NCBI RefSeq assembly: GCF_011301715.1
Contig: NZ_CP049870.1
Location: 2,170,001-2,234,000 of the forward strand
Reading direction: 5' to 3'
DNA from: Sphingomonas sp. HDW15A
GTDB taxonomy: Bacteria > Pseudomonadota > Alphaproteobacteria > Sphingomonadales > Sphingomonadaceae
DNA length: 64,000 bases
Shown: piece by piece, positions 37,867-45,737 of the stretch
Layout: each line of letters begins with the position of its first letter
Position numbering within the stretch: position 1 is the stretch's first letter
Program-made: the position numbers and the translations under genes
Notes under the pieces: generated by a model
Database searches by the model: none
What the model saw: the letters and a program-made list of their open reading frames with translations, nothing else
What the model was told of the DNA's origin: nothing

Positions 37867-38352
37867 ATGGCCTCATCGCCGCTCGACTCATGCTTTGCCG
37901 GGGAATCGCCGGTTGCCGCAGACGTGGCGCGCGGAGTCACGCGCCTGTTCTGCCGGCGCGACTGGTTCGCGATGTGTGAGGTACCGCTGCCGAACGGTCG
38001 GCGAGCCGATTTGATGGCCATCGACCAGAAGGGGCATCTCACCATCGTCGAAATCAAGGTCAGCAAGGCGGACCTGGTCGGCGACCTCAAGTGGCGCGAC
38101 TATCTCGATTATTGCGACCGATTCTTCTGGGCCGTGCCGCAGTCGCTTTGCCCCATTCTGGAAGACGCGCACTTTCTTCCGGCAGACTCGGGTCTTCTTG
38201 TTGCCGACCGGTACGACGCGGCAATCATGCGCGAAGCCATGCTGCGGCCACTTGCACCGGCCCGGCGGAAGGCGGAAACCCTCAATTTCGCACGGCGCGC
38301 CGCGCGCCGCCTTTCGGCGCAAATCGATCCGACCCTCGGTTTCGGAAGCTAG
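37867..38352 (+). CDS. mmcB: MmcB family DNA repair nuclease-like protein
   Basis: This 161-residue protein shows the PD-(D/E)xK-type pattern: PNGRRADLMAID (Asp48) followed by HLTIVEIKVSK (Glu62, Lys64). The conserved DYLDYCDRFFWAVP segment follows. In Caulobacter MmcB is a DNA-damage-related factor and the family is alphaproteobacterial. It ends in a 4-base tail-to-tail overlap with the ankyrin-repeat gene. Confidence 0.9.
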   Translation: MASSPLDSCFAGESPVAADVARGVTRLFCRRDWFAMCEVPLPNGRRADLMAIDQKGHLTIVEIKVSKADLVGDLKWRDYLDYCDRFFWAVPQSLCPILEDAHFLPADSGLLVADRYDAAIMREAMLRPLAPARRKAETLNFARRAARRLSAQIDPTLGFGS

Positions 38353-38942
38353 AGCTTCAGCTTCGCTGCGCCGGTGGGCTTCACCGTGTCGATTAAACGT
38401 AGGAGTTCGGGAACCCGCGTTTCGCGCTTGGCGTAATCGCGTGCCGTGTAACCGACGCGGTCGGTCTTGTCCGAGTCAGCTCCTTGGCTAAGCAAAAGTC
38501 TTACCATCGCCGGCTGGCGTTGCTGGACAGCCGCGATCAGCGCGGTTTCGCCCAGCCTGTTGGCCTTGTCGATGTTCGCGCCTTTGCCCAGCAGGCGTGT
38601 CGCGCCTTCCTCGAAGCCGAGCCGGGATGCGATGATCAGCGGTGTGTCGCCATCGCGGTCCGCGATGTTCGGATCGGCACCTTTCGACAGCAGATATCCA
38701 ACCCAGTTGTTGCTTTTCAGGCGCGTGACGATGTGGAGTGCCGATTCACCGTCGTCGCCGCGATAATTGACGACGGTCGACCCCTCGGCCTCGACCATCT
38801 CGACGACCTTGGCGCCATTGCCTTCGCGAACGGCCTTGAGGAACATCGGCCCGTCGTATCCGAACCCGATCTGGGCGCCGAGCGGAGCGGATGTGCCCGC
38901 AAGCGCGATTGAAAACATCAATGCCAACGCTGCTCTCTTCAC
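38349..38942 (-). CDS. Secreted ankyrin-repeat protein
   Basis: The product has a signal peptide ([20 protein letters not shown]) and about four ankyrin repeats ([60 protein letters not shown] and a degenerate last one). It is likely a periplasmic protein-binding module; the partner is unknown. The GTG at 38942 is preferred over one at 38960 because GAGGAAGA precedes it. It is divergent from the YcgN-type gene. Confidence 0.85.
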   Translation of the reverse strand: MKRAALALMFSIALAGTSAPLGAQIGFGYDGPMFLKAVREGNGAKVVEMVEAEGSTVVNYRGDDGESALHIVTRLKSNNWVGYLLSKGADPNIADRDGDTPLIIASRLGFEEGATRLLGKGANIDKANRLGETALIAAVQQRQPAMVRLLLSQGADSDKTDRVGYTARDYAKRETRVPELLRLIDTVKPTGAAKLKL

Positions 38943-38986
38943 CGTATCTTCCTCGTCCACCCTTGTTGCTTCGGCTATGGACGTTC

Positions 38987-39439
38987 ATGGCTACACGCTC
39001 GATGAACGGACGAAAACCCTTCTGGGAAAAGCCCCTCGAACAGCTCGACCGCGGCGAATGGGAAGCGCTGTGCGACGGCTGCGGCCGCTGTTGCGTGCAC
39101 AAGCTCGAGGATGAGGACACCGGCCAGCTCTATCCCACCAATGTCGCTTGTAAGCTGCTCGATAGGCGCAGCGGCCAGTGCACCGACTATGCCCGGCGAA
39201 AGTCGCTGGTGGACGATTGCGTGGTCCTTCGCCGCGACCGACTGGACGAACTGGAATGGCTTCCCGGGACGTGCGCTTATCGTCTGCGCTTCGAGGGCAA
39301 GCCGCTTCCGGATTGGCATTATCTCGTCTCCGGCAGTCGCGAGACCGTCCACGAAGCGGGGCAATCGACCCGCGGCTGGACGGTCAGTGAAATGGATGCC
39401 GGCGAACTCGAGTGGCACATTGTCGATCGTCCGCTCTGA
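38987..39439 (+). CDS. YcgN family cysteine-cluster protein (UPF0260)
   Basis: The protein has the family's conserved cysteine set: [37 protein letters not shown] and DDCVVLRRD. This set resembles a zinc or iron-sulfur binding site. Function is unknown. The start is uncertain: ATG 38987 or ATG 39002, the latter giving [14 protein letters not shown], closer to homologues. The 3' end overlaps the next gene by 20 bases. Confidence 0.88.
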   Translation: MATRSMNGRKPFWEKPLEQLDRGEWEALCDGCGRCCVHKLEDEDTGQLYPTNVACKLLDRRSGQCTDYARRKSLVDDCVVLRRDRLDELEWLPGTCAYRLRFEGKPLPDWHYLVSGSRETVHEAGQSTRGWTVSEMDAGELEWHIVDRPL

Positions 39440-40135
39440 CCTCCTTGACGACGGCGAGACGTGGCCCTGGCCGCTCGAACTCCGGGTCGATCGCCGCGCC
39501 CGTCGATTGAGGCTCCGGATCGATGCCGACCGACGCCGCGTCGTTCTTACCTGCCCTCCGCGGGCCAGCCGCAGAGCAGCGCTGGAATGGGCCAACGGAC
39601 AGCGCGACTGGGCGAAAGGCGCGATCGCCAGGATCCCAAAATGGAATCCGATTGTTCCAGGCGCGACCATCCCCTTCGATGGCCGCGAGGTGGCCCTTAA
39701 CTGGGAACCTGCCGAGCCGCGAACCCCGGCACTTCGCGGCGGCACCCTGGTTTGCGGCGGGCCGATCGAATCGTTCGAGGCGCGGATTTTGCGCTGGCTT
39801 CGTGCCGAAGCGCTGGAGCGGCTTTCCGGCGAGACGGCCGCGGCGGCTTTCTTTGCTGGCGTCACCGTTAGTTCGGTTCGCGTCGGTGACGCCGGCACGC
39901 GTTGGGGCAGCTGCTCGTCGGCCGGTGCGATCCGCTATAATTGGCGGTTGGTGATGGCGCCGCCCCATGTTCGGCAGTGGGTCGTGGCGCATGAGGTGGC
40001 GCATCGCGTCCACATGAACCACGGCAACGCCTTCAAGGAACTGGAAGCCCGGATTTACGGCGGCGACGGAGCCGCCGCCCGGTTAGAGCTGCGAAGGATC
40101 TCCGCGCGGCTGAAGGGGTCGGGCGCCGACTGTGA
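39420..40135 (+). CDS. YgjP-like metallopeptidase domain protein (DUF45; frameshifted near 3' end)
   Basis: The protein has the DUF45/YgjP core: [21 protein letters not shown] near the N-terminus, [31 protein letters not shown] and the zinc-binding [18 protein letters not shown] (HExxH variant with a later histidine). The TTG start at 39420 lies inside the upstream gene. As given, the frame runs on to 40250 with a low-complexity cysteine/glycine tail. Adding one G in the run at 40115-40118 gives the ending LKGVGRRL and a stop at 40133-40135. The tail overlaps the convergent PBP gene. Confidence 0.82.
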
Positions 40136-42202
40136 GCGTGGCTGCTGTTGCCGCACCGGTTGTTCGCGCGGCTGCACCGGAGCGCGCTGGGGCGGCGGGG
40201 GCGGGCTGTTGAAAATGCGGTCGAGTTCGGTCTGGTCGGGCCCGCGCTGATCCGGGCTAGGAGAGGGTGTGGCCGGAGCCAGCGGATCGGCCGGTTGCGG
40301 CCCGATCGGCATCCCGTTTTCGTCGACCAGGATCGGGCCGGTCATGTTTTCGTCGTAGGGTGCGCCCCACATTTCCTCGTCGGGCTCCAGCTGCCAGTCA
40401 GGCAGGGGCACGTCGGTCTCGAAATTCTCGACTGGGCGATTGGCCACCGCCACGACCATGAAATCGCGAAAAGCCCTTGCCGGCGCGGTTCCGCCCTGCA
40501 GCCCGCCGACGGCACGCGCGTCGTCGCGGCCCATCCACACGCCGGTCGTGATCCCGCTTGAAAAGCCGATGAACCAGCCGTCCTTGTTGGAACTGGTCGT
40601 TCCGGTTTTGCCGGCAACGGGCCGTCCGATTTGCGCGGCCCGGCCGGTCCCGCTGAGGACTGCCGATTGGAGGAGATCGGTCATTCCCGCCGCCACCCAC
40701 GGCGCGACCAACACGCGCTCCTCGTTGCGCTCGTGCTGGTAGAGCAGGCGGCCGTCCGCGGTGACAACGCGCCGGATGGCATAGGGCATGACACTAACGC
40801 CGCGGTTTGAGACCGACGCGAAGGCGCGAGTCATGTCGATCAGCCGAACGTCGCTCGTTCCGAGCACCATCGATGGAAAGGTCGAAATGTCGGTGCCGAT
40901 CCCGAATCGCCGGGCCATGTCCGCAATCGTTCCGAACCCGAACTGCTCGCCGATCTTGGCGCTGATGGTGTTGATCGAACGGGAAAAAGCCTCCCGCAGC
41001 GTCACGGGCCCGGCGTTGGTCCGTGTCGAGTTGCGCGGCGTCCAGCCATCGATCGTCACGGGCTCATCCACAACGACGTCGGTCGGTTTCATGCCATTCT
41101 CGAGCGCGGTGAGATAGACGAAAAGCTTGAACGCGGAGCCAGGCTGGCGCTCTGCCTGGGTCGCCCGGTTGTAGATCGAATCGACATAGTCGCGGCCGCC
41201 GACCATCGCCCGCACGGCACCATCGCGGTCGAGCGCGACGAGTGCGCCCTGGGCGCCGCGCGGAACATTGGCGTTGATGGCGCGGTCGGCCGCCAACTGC
41301 ATTCGCGGATCCAGCGTGGTCCAGACATCAATCGGCTCGGAGGTTTCGTCGATCAAGGTATCGAGTTGCGGCAATGCCCAGTCGGTGAAGTAGCGGGCAC
41401 TATTCTGCTTCGACGGGGGCTGGAGCCGGATGGTCGCGGGGTCGATGCCGATGACGGCGGATGGCGAGACGAAACCGTTCTGGACCATCGTTGCAAGCAC
41501 GACGCTGGCGCGGCCGCGGGCGGCCTCGACATCGGCGGTCGGCGAATAGTTGGAGGGCGCCTTGACGAGACCGGCGATGATCGCCGCTTCGCCGAGGCTC
41601 AGACGGTCGGCGCCATGCCCGAAGAATGTCCGGCTGGCGGCATCGATGCCGTAGGCCCCGCCACCGAAATAGACGCGGTTGAGGTACAGCTCGAGGATCT
41701 GGTCCTTGGAGAACTTCCGCTCGAGCGCGAGGGCCAGGACGCCTTCCTTCACCTTGCGGCCGAAGGTCCGGCTGTTGGTCAGGAAGATGTTGCGGGCGAG
41801 CTGCTGGGTGATTGTCGATCCGCCCTGCCGCCAGCGGCCGCTTTCAAGCCGTACCTTGAAGGATCGGGCGATGCCGATCGGGTCGACGCCGATATGGCTT
41901 CGGAAGCGCTTGTCCTCGACCGCGATCATCGCCGAGCGCATCGTCTTGGGGATGTCGTCGTACGGCAGCCAGCGGCCAAAGGTCGGGCCCATCGAGACGA
42001 GCAATGTCCCGTCGGTCGCCCGGACCCGGACCATCTGTCCAAGGTCGTCGCGCTGGGCAAGCTCGTCATAATCGGGAAGCGAGCTCATCGCGATACCAAC
42101 TGCGACGGCCAAAGCGACAACGGCGAGAATAGCCGCAGCGACGAGATACTTGAGCGCAGTCACGACCTTGCCGCCGGAGCTCTTTTGGGCTGATCGTGCC
42201 AT
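40055..42202 (-). CDS. Class A penicillin-binding protein, PBP1A type
   Basis: This bifunctional peptidoglycan glycosyltransferase/transpeptidase has 715 residues as read. It has a membrane anchor (about 18-40) and a GT51 domain with the catalytic glutamate in AVEDKRFRSHIGVD (Glu96) and QGGSTITQQLARNIF. The transpeptidase motifs are SxxK in RQPGSAFKLF, SxN in SRSINT and AGKTGTTSSNKDGW. The C-terminal tail (about 640-715) is rich in proline and glutamine and probably disordered. The apparent missing base at 40115-40118 also affects this gene: repaired, it would end at 40083 after [10 protein letters not shown]. No downstream partner; convergent with the metallopeptidase. Confidence 0.94.
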   Translation of the reverse strand: MARSAQKSSGGKVVTALKYLVAAAILAVVALAVAVGIAMSSLPDYDELAQRDDLGQMVRVRATDGTLLVSMGPTFGRWLPYDDIPKTMRSAMIAVEDKRFRSHIGVDPIGIARSFKVRLESGRWRQGGSTITQQLARNIFLTNSRTFGRKVKEGVLALALERKFSKDQILELYLNRVYFGGGAYGIDAASRTFFGHGADRLSLGEAAIIAGLVKAPSNYSPTADVEAARGRASVVLATMVQNGFVSPSAVIGIDPATIRLQPPSKQNSARYFTDWALPQLDTLIDETSEPIDVWTTLDPRMQLAADRAINANVPRGAQGALVALDRDGAVRAMVGGRDYVDSIYNRATQAERQPGSAFKLFVYLTALENGMKPTDVVVDEPVTIDGWTPRNSTRTNAGPVTLREAFSRSINTISAKIGEQFGFGTIADMARRFGIGTDISTFPSMVLGTSDVRLIDMTRAFASVSNRGVSVMPYAIRRVVTADGRLLYQHERNEERVLVAPWVAAGMTDLLQSAVLSGTGRAAQIGRPVAGKTGTTSSNKDGWFIGFSSGITTGVWMGRDDARAVGGLQGGTAPARAFRDFMVVAVANRPVENFETDVPLPDWQLEPDEEMWGAPYDENMTGPILVDENGMPIGPQPADPLAPATPSPSPDQRGPDQTELDRIFNSPPPPPQRAPVQPREQPVRQQQPRSQSAPDPFSRAEILRSSNRAAAPSPP

Positions 42203-42244
42203 TCGCCCTCAAGCGTTAGTTGGAAGCTTCTGCAGCAGCAAGCG

Positions 42245-42664
42245 TCAGTCGTTTTCGGATTCGTCGCTCGCGGCGAAATCGAGCGCCGCCGAATTGATGC
42301 AGTACCGCAATCCCTCCGGGCCGGGCCCGTCCGGGAAGACGTGGCCGAGATGGCCCTCGCACTTCGCGCAGCGCACTTCGGTCCGAACCATCCCGTGGCT
42401 GTCGTCGCTTTTTTCGCTGACAGCTTCACTGTCTGCCGGGCGAGTGAAGCTCGGCCACCCGGAGCCGCTGTCATATTTCGAGCCGCTTTCGAACAGGGGC
42501 GCGCCGCATCCCGCGCAGCGATATTCGCCCTCGCCTTTGTTCTCCAGAAGCGCTCCGCTCCACGGCGGCTCGGTGCCGCCCTCGCGCAGGATTCGATATT
42601 GTTCGGGGGTGAGCTTCGATCGCCATTCGGCGTCGCTCAGCCGGGATTCGCGCATATCGTTCAT
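42245..42664 (-). CDS. msrB: Peptide-methionine (R)-S-oxide reductase MsrB
   Basis: MsrB reduces methionine-R-sulfoxide in proteins. It has the zinc-binding CAGC and CAKC pairs, the motif [22 protein letters not shown] and the catalytic cysteine in [12 protein letters not shown] 42664 is chosen because AGGAG precedes it by 7 bases; the longer frame adds seven residues. It is divergent from the first DUF4402 gene, with a CtrA-like box between them. Confidence 0.95.
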   Translation of the reverse strand: MNDMRESRLSDAEWRSKLTPEQYRILREGGTEPPWSGALLENKGEGEYRCAGCGAPLFESGSKYDSGSGWPSFTRPADSEAVSEKSDDSHGMVRTEVRCAKCEGHLGHVFPDGPGPEGLRYCINSAALDFAASDESEND

Positions 42665-42689
42665 GGCGCTGCTCCTGTGGCTCATGGTG

Positions 42690-42708
42690 TGAAGCTTGCC
42701 TTAACCAT
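42690..42708 (+). promoter_or_regulatory. CtrA-like box upstream of the first DUF4402 gene
   Basis: TGAA-N7-TTAACCAT resembles the CtrA site TTAA-N7-TTAA. It ends 31 bases before ATG 42740 and could also face msrB. The same element recurs before other units of this locus. Confidence 0.55.
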
Positions 42709-42739
42709 GTTTTCATTCCTGCGGGAATAGCCTCGCGGG

Positions 42740-43267
42740 ATGTCGGGCCACAGGTACGCCCTTGTTGTCGGTTTGACCGTGCTTGCCGCGGCGATCGCTC
42801 ACGTCCGTCCGGCAAGCGCGCAATGCCGCCTGTGCGAAACGCCCAGTGTTGCGTCCCAGGAATCCAGCGATGAGGAGTCGCTCGATATTTCGGTCGACAC
42901 CGATCTCGATTTCGACCGCCTGCTGCTCGCCAGCACTGGTGAAGGAAGTGCGCGGCTGACACCCGATGGGACGCGACTTGCGAGTGGCTCGATTGCCTCG
43001 ATCGGCGGACGCGCGGTTGTCGCCAGAATCGTCGTCAGCGGCCGTCCCGGCCGCAAGGTTTCCATTGATTTGCCGAAGCGGGTGGAGCTTCGCGGGATCA
43101 AGGGCGGATCATTGGTCGTCGAATCGGTGATCAGCGATCTTCCAAGCGATCCAGCGCTCGATTCAAACGGCAAGCTGGAGTTCCGGATCGGCGGCGAGCT
43201 CGTCCTAACTGGCGATGCCGATGGGGAATATCGCGGCGACGTGCCGGTCTCCGTCGACTACCTGTGA
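42740..43267 (+). CDS. DUF4402 secreted protein 1 (fimbria-like locus)
   Basis: This 175-residue protein has a signal peptide (ALVVGLTVLAAAIAHVRPASA) and a mature beta-rich DUF4402 domain that ends GEYRGDVPVSVDYL, the same ending pattern as the two following paralogues. It differs from them in an N-terminal CxxC (QCRLCE) and an acidic stretch (SSDEESLDISVDTDLDFD), and so may be a tip, adaptor or regulator subunit. It opens the locus; a CtrA-like box precedes it. Function inferred from neighbours only. Confidence 0.82.
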   Translation: MSGHRYALVVGLTVLAAAIAHVRPASAQCRLCETPSVASQESSDEESLDISVDTDLDFDRLLLASTGEGSARLTPDGTRLASGSIASIGGRAVVARIVVSGRPGRKVSIDLPKRVELRGIKGGSLVVESVISDLPSDPALDSNGKLEFRIGGELVLTGDADGEYRGDVPVSVDYL

Positions 43268-43281
43268 CAGCGCGGAAACAG

Positions 43282-43300
43282 TGAACAACCCGGTAACCAT
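43282..43300 (+). promoter_or_regulatory. CtrA-like box upstream of the second DUF4402 gene
   Basis: TGAA-N7-GTAACCAT matches the CtrA full-site layout with one mismatch in each half. It lies 104 bases before ATG 43405; a reverse half-site GGTTAAT follows at 43329-43335. Confidence 0.45.
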
Positions 43301-43404
43301 GACTCAAAGCAAAGCCGTAAGCGGTTGCGGTTAATGAGACGGTACGGATGGCGAGCCCGAGGGTTCGGACAGCCGACGATTTGGAACCAGTGGGGAATTT
43401 AGAC

Positions 43405-43968
43405 ATGTTCAATCAGTTCAAGAAGACGGCGCTGGTCGCCGCTGCCGGTCTCGCCTTCGTCGCGACCCCGGCGTTCGCAGCCAACGGCAACCCGGCCACG
43501 GAAACTGGCACGGCCAAGGTCCGCATCCTTCAGCCGCTGTCGATCGACAACATTAACGGCACGCTCGACTTCGGTGTGTTGGTGAAGGGCACCACGGTCG
43601 CCCCGGCTTCCTACTACAACTTCACGGTCGACACCGCCGGCGCTTTCGGCGGCTGCGACGCGGCCTGGGCCTGCTCGGCGACCAAGACGGCCGCGAATTT
43701 CACCGTCAGCGGCGCTCCGGATGAAAGCGTCCAGGTGACGATCGACCCGTCGGTCGACCTCGATGGCGTCACCGGCGCGACCAACGACTTCCTCGATGTC
43801 GATCTTGAACTCAGCGGCGACGACAACCTCGATGCCGTTGAAGAGACGAGCCTCGTTCTAACCGGCGGCGATGCAACCTTCAGCGTCGGCGGTACGCTGC
43901 GCGTTCGCGGCGATGTTTTGACCGGCACGTACAGCGAAACCTTCACGGTCTCGGCTGAATATCTCTAA
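43405..43968 (+). CDS. DUF4402 secreted protein 2 (probable major fibre subunit)
   Basis: This 187-residue protein has a clear signal peptide (LVAAAGLAFVATPAFAA) and a mature domain of about 160 residues with DUF4402 features: TAKVRILQPLSID, LDFGVLVKGT, a cysteine pair (GGCDAAWACS) and ending GTYSETFTVSAEYL. It is acidic and almost lysine-free in the mature part. It stands as a single-gene unit between its own CtrA-like box and a strong terminator (44002-44033), which suggests abundant expression. Subunit identity is inferred from the adjacent chaperone and usher-like genes. Confidence 0.83.
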   Translation: MFNQFKKTALVAAAGLAFVATPAFAANGNPATETGTAKVRILQPLSIDNINGTLDFGVLVKGTTVAPASYYNFTVDTAGAFGGCDAAWACSATKTAANFTVSGAPDESVQVTIDPSVDLDGVTGATNDFLDVDLELSGDDNLDAVEETSLVLTGGDATFSVGGTLRVRGDVLTGTYSETFTVSAEYL

Positions 43969-44001
43969 GACAATCGTCGGCTTCCCTCAAAGGGAACGGC
44001 G

Positions 44002-44033
44002 GGGCGGGGAGGAAACTCCCCGCCCTTCTTTTT
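44002..44033 (+). terminator. Strong terminator after second DUF4402 gene
   Basis: A perfect 10-base-pair stem (GGGCGGGGAG / CTCCCCGCCC) with a GAAA tetraloop is followed by TTCTTTTT, a textbook rho-independent terminator. Confidence 0.9.
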
Positions 44034-44054
44034 GCGCATGCGTCGGCTGAAGTC

Positions 44055-44073
44055 TTAACCCGCCGGTAACCAT
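44055..44073 (+). promoter_or_regulatory. CtrA-like box upstream of the third DUF4402 gene
   Basis: TTAA-N7-GTAACCAT agrees with TTAA-N7-TTAA at 7 of 8 defined positions, the best match in the locus. It ends 86 bases before ATG 44160. Confidence 0.6.
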
Positions 44074-44159
44074 GCTTCGGCGCACTTTTGAAAGCATGAC
44101 AAGGTTAATGGTCCGCTTACCTTGACGCCATTCCGGCGTAGATTTTTCGGGAAGTGAAC

Positions 44160-44720
44160 ATGTTGGTTTCAGTTCGCAAAATCCTGTTCGGCGCTGCGGC
44201 CATAGCTGCTTTTGGCCTCTGCTCGACCGGCGCTCAGGCCGCTACGGCCAACGCCACGGCAAAGGCCAATGTGTTGAAGCCGCTGCAGATGACCGGTGGC
44301 GGAACGGTCGACTTTGGGACCATCGTCACGCCGTCTACCGCAAGTTTCTCAGGCACCTTCACGATCGACGCCGCCGGGAGCCAGACGTCGACTTATTGCG
44401 CCAGCGGCTTCGCCTGCACCGGCACCCCGGCGGCAGCGATGTTCAACCTGCAGGGATCGAACAACGCCAACATCACGCTAAGTGTGCCGCTCAATGTGAC
44501 CTTGACGCTCCAGGGCGCGACGGGCACGCCGCCGACGCTGACCTTCGTCACGAAGCATAGCCTCGCTGCCAACAACGGAACAGGCAATTATACCATCCAG
44601 CTTCCCAACTCCGGCTTCCCGGGGCTCAATTTTTATGTCGGCGGAAGCGTCACCATCGATCAGGCAACGGCCGGCGGCAGCTACCAGGGCACGTTCACGG
44701 TCACCGCCGATTATCAGTAG
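44160..44720 (+). CDS. DUF4402 secreted protein 3 (fibre subunit paralogue)
   Basis: This 186-residue protein has a signal peptide (LFGAAAIAAFGLCSTGAQA) and a mature domain that parallels the previous gene: ATAKANVLKPLQMTGGGTVD, FGTIVTPSTASFSGTFTID, a cysteine pair (YCASGFAC) and the ending GSYQGTFTVTADYQ. The mature part is rich in threonine, asparagine and glycine with few charges, as in many fimbrial subunits. ATG 44160 follows GGGAAG; a GTG at 44154 is possible. It has its own CtrA-like box and terminator. Confidence 0.83.
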   Translation: MLVSVRKILFGAAAIAAFGLCSTGAQAATANATAKANVLKPLQMTGGGTVDFGTIVTPSTASFSGTFTIDAAGSQTSTYCASGFACTGTPAAAMFNLQGSNNANITLSVPLNVTLTLQGATGTPPTLTFVTKHSLAANNGTGNYTIQLPNSGFPGLNFYVGGSVTIDQATAGGSYQGTFTVTADYQ

Positions 44721-44742
44721 GATCCTCTCCTTCGTGGCCGGT

Positions 44743-44774
44743 AAAGGCGAGGTTCTCCGGAACCTCGCCTTTTT
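44743..44774 (+). terminator. Strong terminator after third DUF4402 gene
   Basis: A 13-base-pair stem (AAAGGCGAGGTTC / GAACCTCGCCTTT) with loop TCCG runs into a TTTTT tract. It separates the subunit gene from the chaperone gene. Confidence 0.9.
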
Positions 44775-44816
44775 CGTTTCCGCGCACCGGGCGCGCTTTC
44801 GAAATGCTGAGGAGTC

Positions 44817-44839
44817 ATGGTTAGGAAGATACTAACCAT
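44817..44839. promoter_or_regulatory. Palindromic CtrA-like box upstream of the chaperone gene
   Basis: ATGGTTAG-N7-CTAACCAT is a perfect inverted repeat with arms of 8 bases around GAAGATA. Its TTAG-N7-CTAA core fits the spacing of a CtrA full site. It ends 54 bases before ATG 44894. Confidence 0.5.
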
Positions 44840-44893
44840 TTTGGACCAAACTTCCTTCTGACTGCCGCTCGGCAGAAGTGGGGAGAATTTCGC

Positions 44894-45709
44894 ATGCGTC
44901 ATTACCGCCGTTCGCTGGCCGCTGTTGCCGGCCTCTTCGCCAGCCTGCTGTTGGTACCGACCGCGAATGCCGGGGTTGGCGATTTGCTCGTTGCCCCCAC
45001 GAGAGTCATCCTCAACGGCGGACGCGGGACGGAAATCATTCTCAAGAATGTCGGCGATGCGACGGCGACTTACCGGGTCTCCGCTGAATTCCGCAGGATG
45101 ACCCCGGAAGGCAAGCTCGTCGCGGTCACGGACCCCAATGGCGACGAGAAGGCCGCGGAGGAAATGGTCATCTTCGCTCCGCGAAAGGTAACCCTTCCTC
45201 CCAACGAGCCGCAATCGATCCGTGTTTCAGCCCGCGCGCCCGCCGGCCTTGCCGACGGCGAATATCGAATCCACCTGCTCTTTCGCGCGATTCCGGATCC
45301 CAAGCCTGTCGACAAGCCGGCCGAGGCCTCGACGGTCGCGTTCCAGCTCATCCCGATCTACGGCGTGACCATTCCCGTCATCGTCCGCCTCGGTAAGGTC
45401 GAGGCGAAGGCCGCGATCGCCAATGTTCGACATATCGCCGGAAAGGGCGGCGAAGAGGTGTCGCTGACGCTCTCGCGCAACGGCAATCGCTCCCTCTTCG
45501 GCGAGATTCGGGTGATGAAGGCAGGGGTCAAGACCCCGGTTGCGATCGCCAAGGGGATCGCCGTCTATCGGGAAATCGACAGCCGCACCGTCGTGGTGCC
45601 CAAGGCGGCCGACTATAGCGGTTCGCTAAGCGGCCCGGTCACCGTCCAGTTCTACGAGACCACCGACAGCGGTGCCGTCCTTTCCGCCGAAACGAGCGCG
45701 GTCCTTTAA
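44894..45709 (+). CDS. PapD-like periplasmic fimbrial chaperone
   Basis: This 271-residue protein has a signal peptide (AAVAGLFASLLLVPTANA) and an immunoglobulin-like first domain with LVAPTRVILNGGRGTEIILKN. The FAPRKVTLPPNEPQSIRV segment (G1-strand-like, then P-N-E-P-Q) and YRIHLLFRAIP follow. A second domain runs from about residue 150. The layout is that of pilus chaperones that hold subunits before assembly. It precedes the usher-like gene by 28 bases and is presumably cotranscribed with it. Confidence 0.86.
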   Translation: MRHYRRSLAAVAGLFASLLLVPTANAGVGDLLVAPTRVILNGGRGTEIILKNVGDATATYRVSAEFRRMTPEGKLVAVTDPNGDEKAAEEMVIFAPRKVTLPPNEPQSIRVSARAPAGLADGEYRIHLLFRAIPDPKPVDKPAEASTVAFQLIPIYGVTIPVIVRLGKVEAKAAIANVRHIAGKGGEEVSLTLSRNGNRSLFGEIRVMKAGVKTPVAIAKGIAVYREIDSRTVVVPKAADYSGSLSGPVTVQFYETTDSGAVLSAETSAVL

Positions 45710-45737
45710 GGGAGGTAGCTTCAGGGGACCCGTGTTC

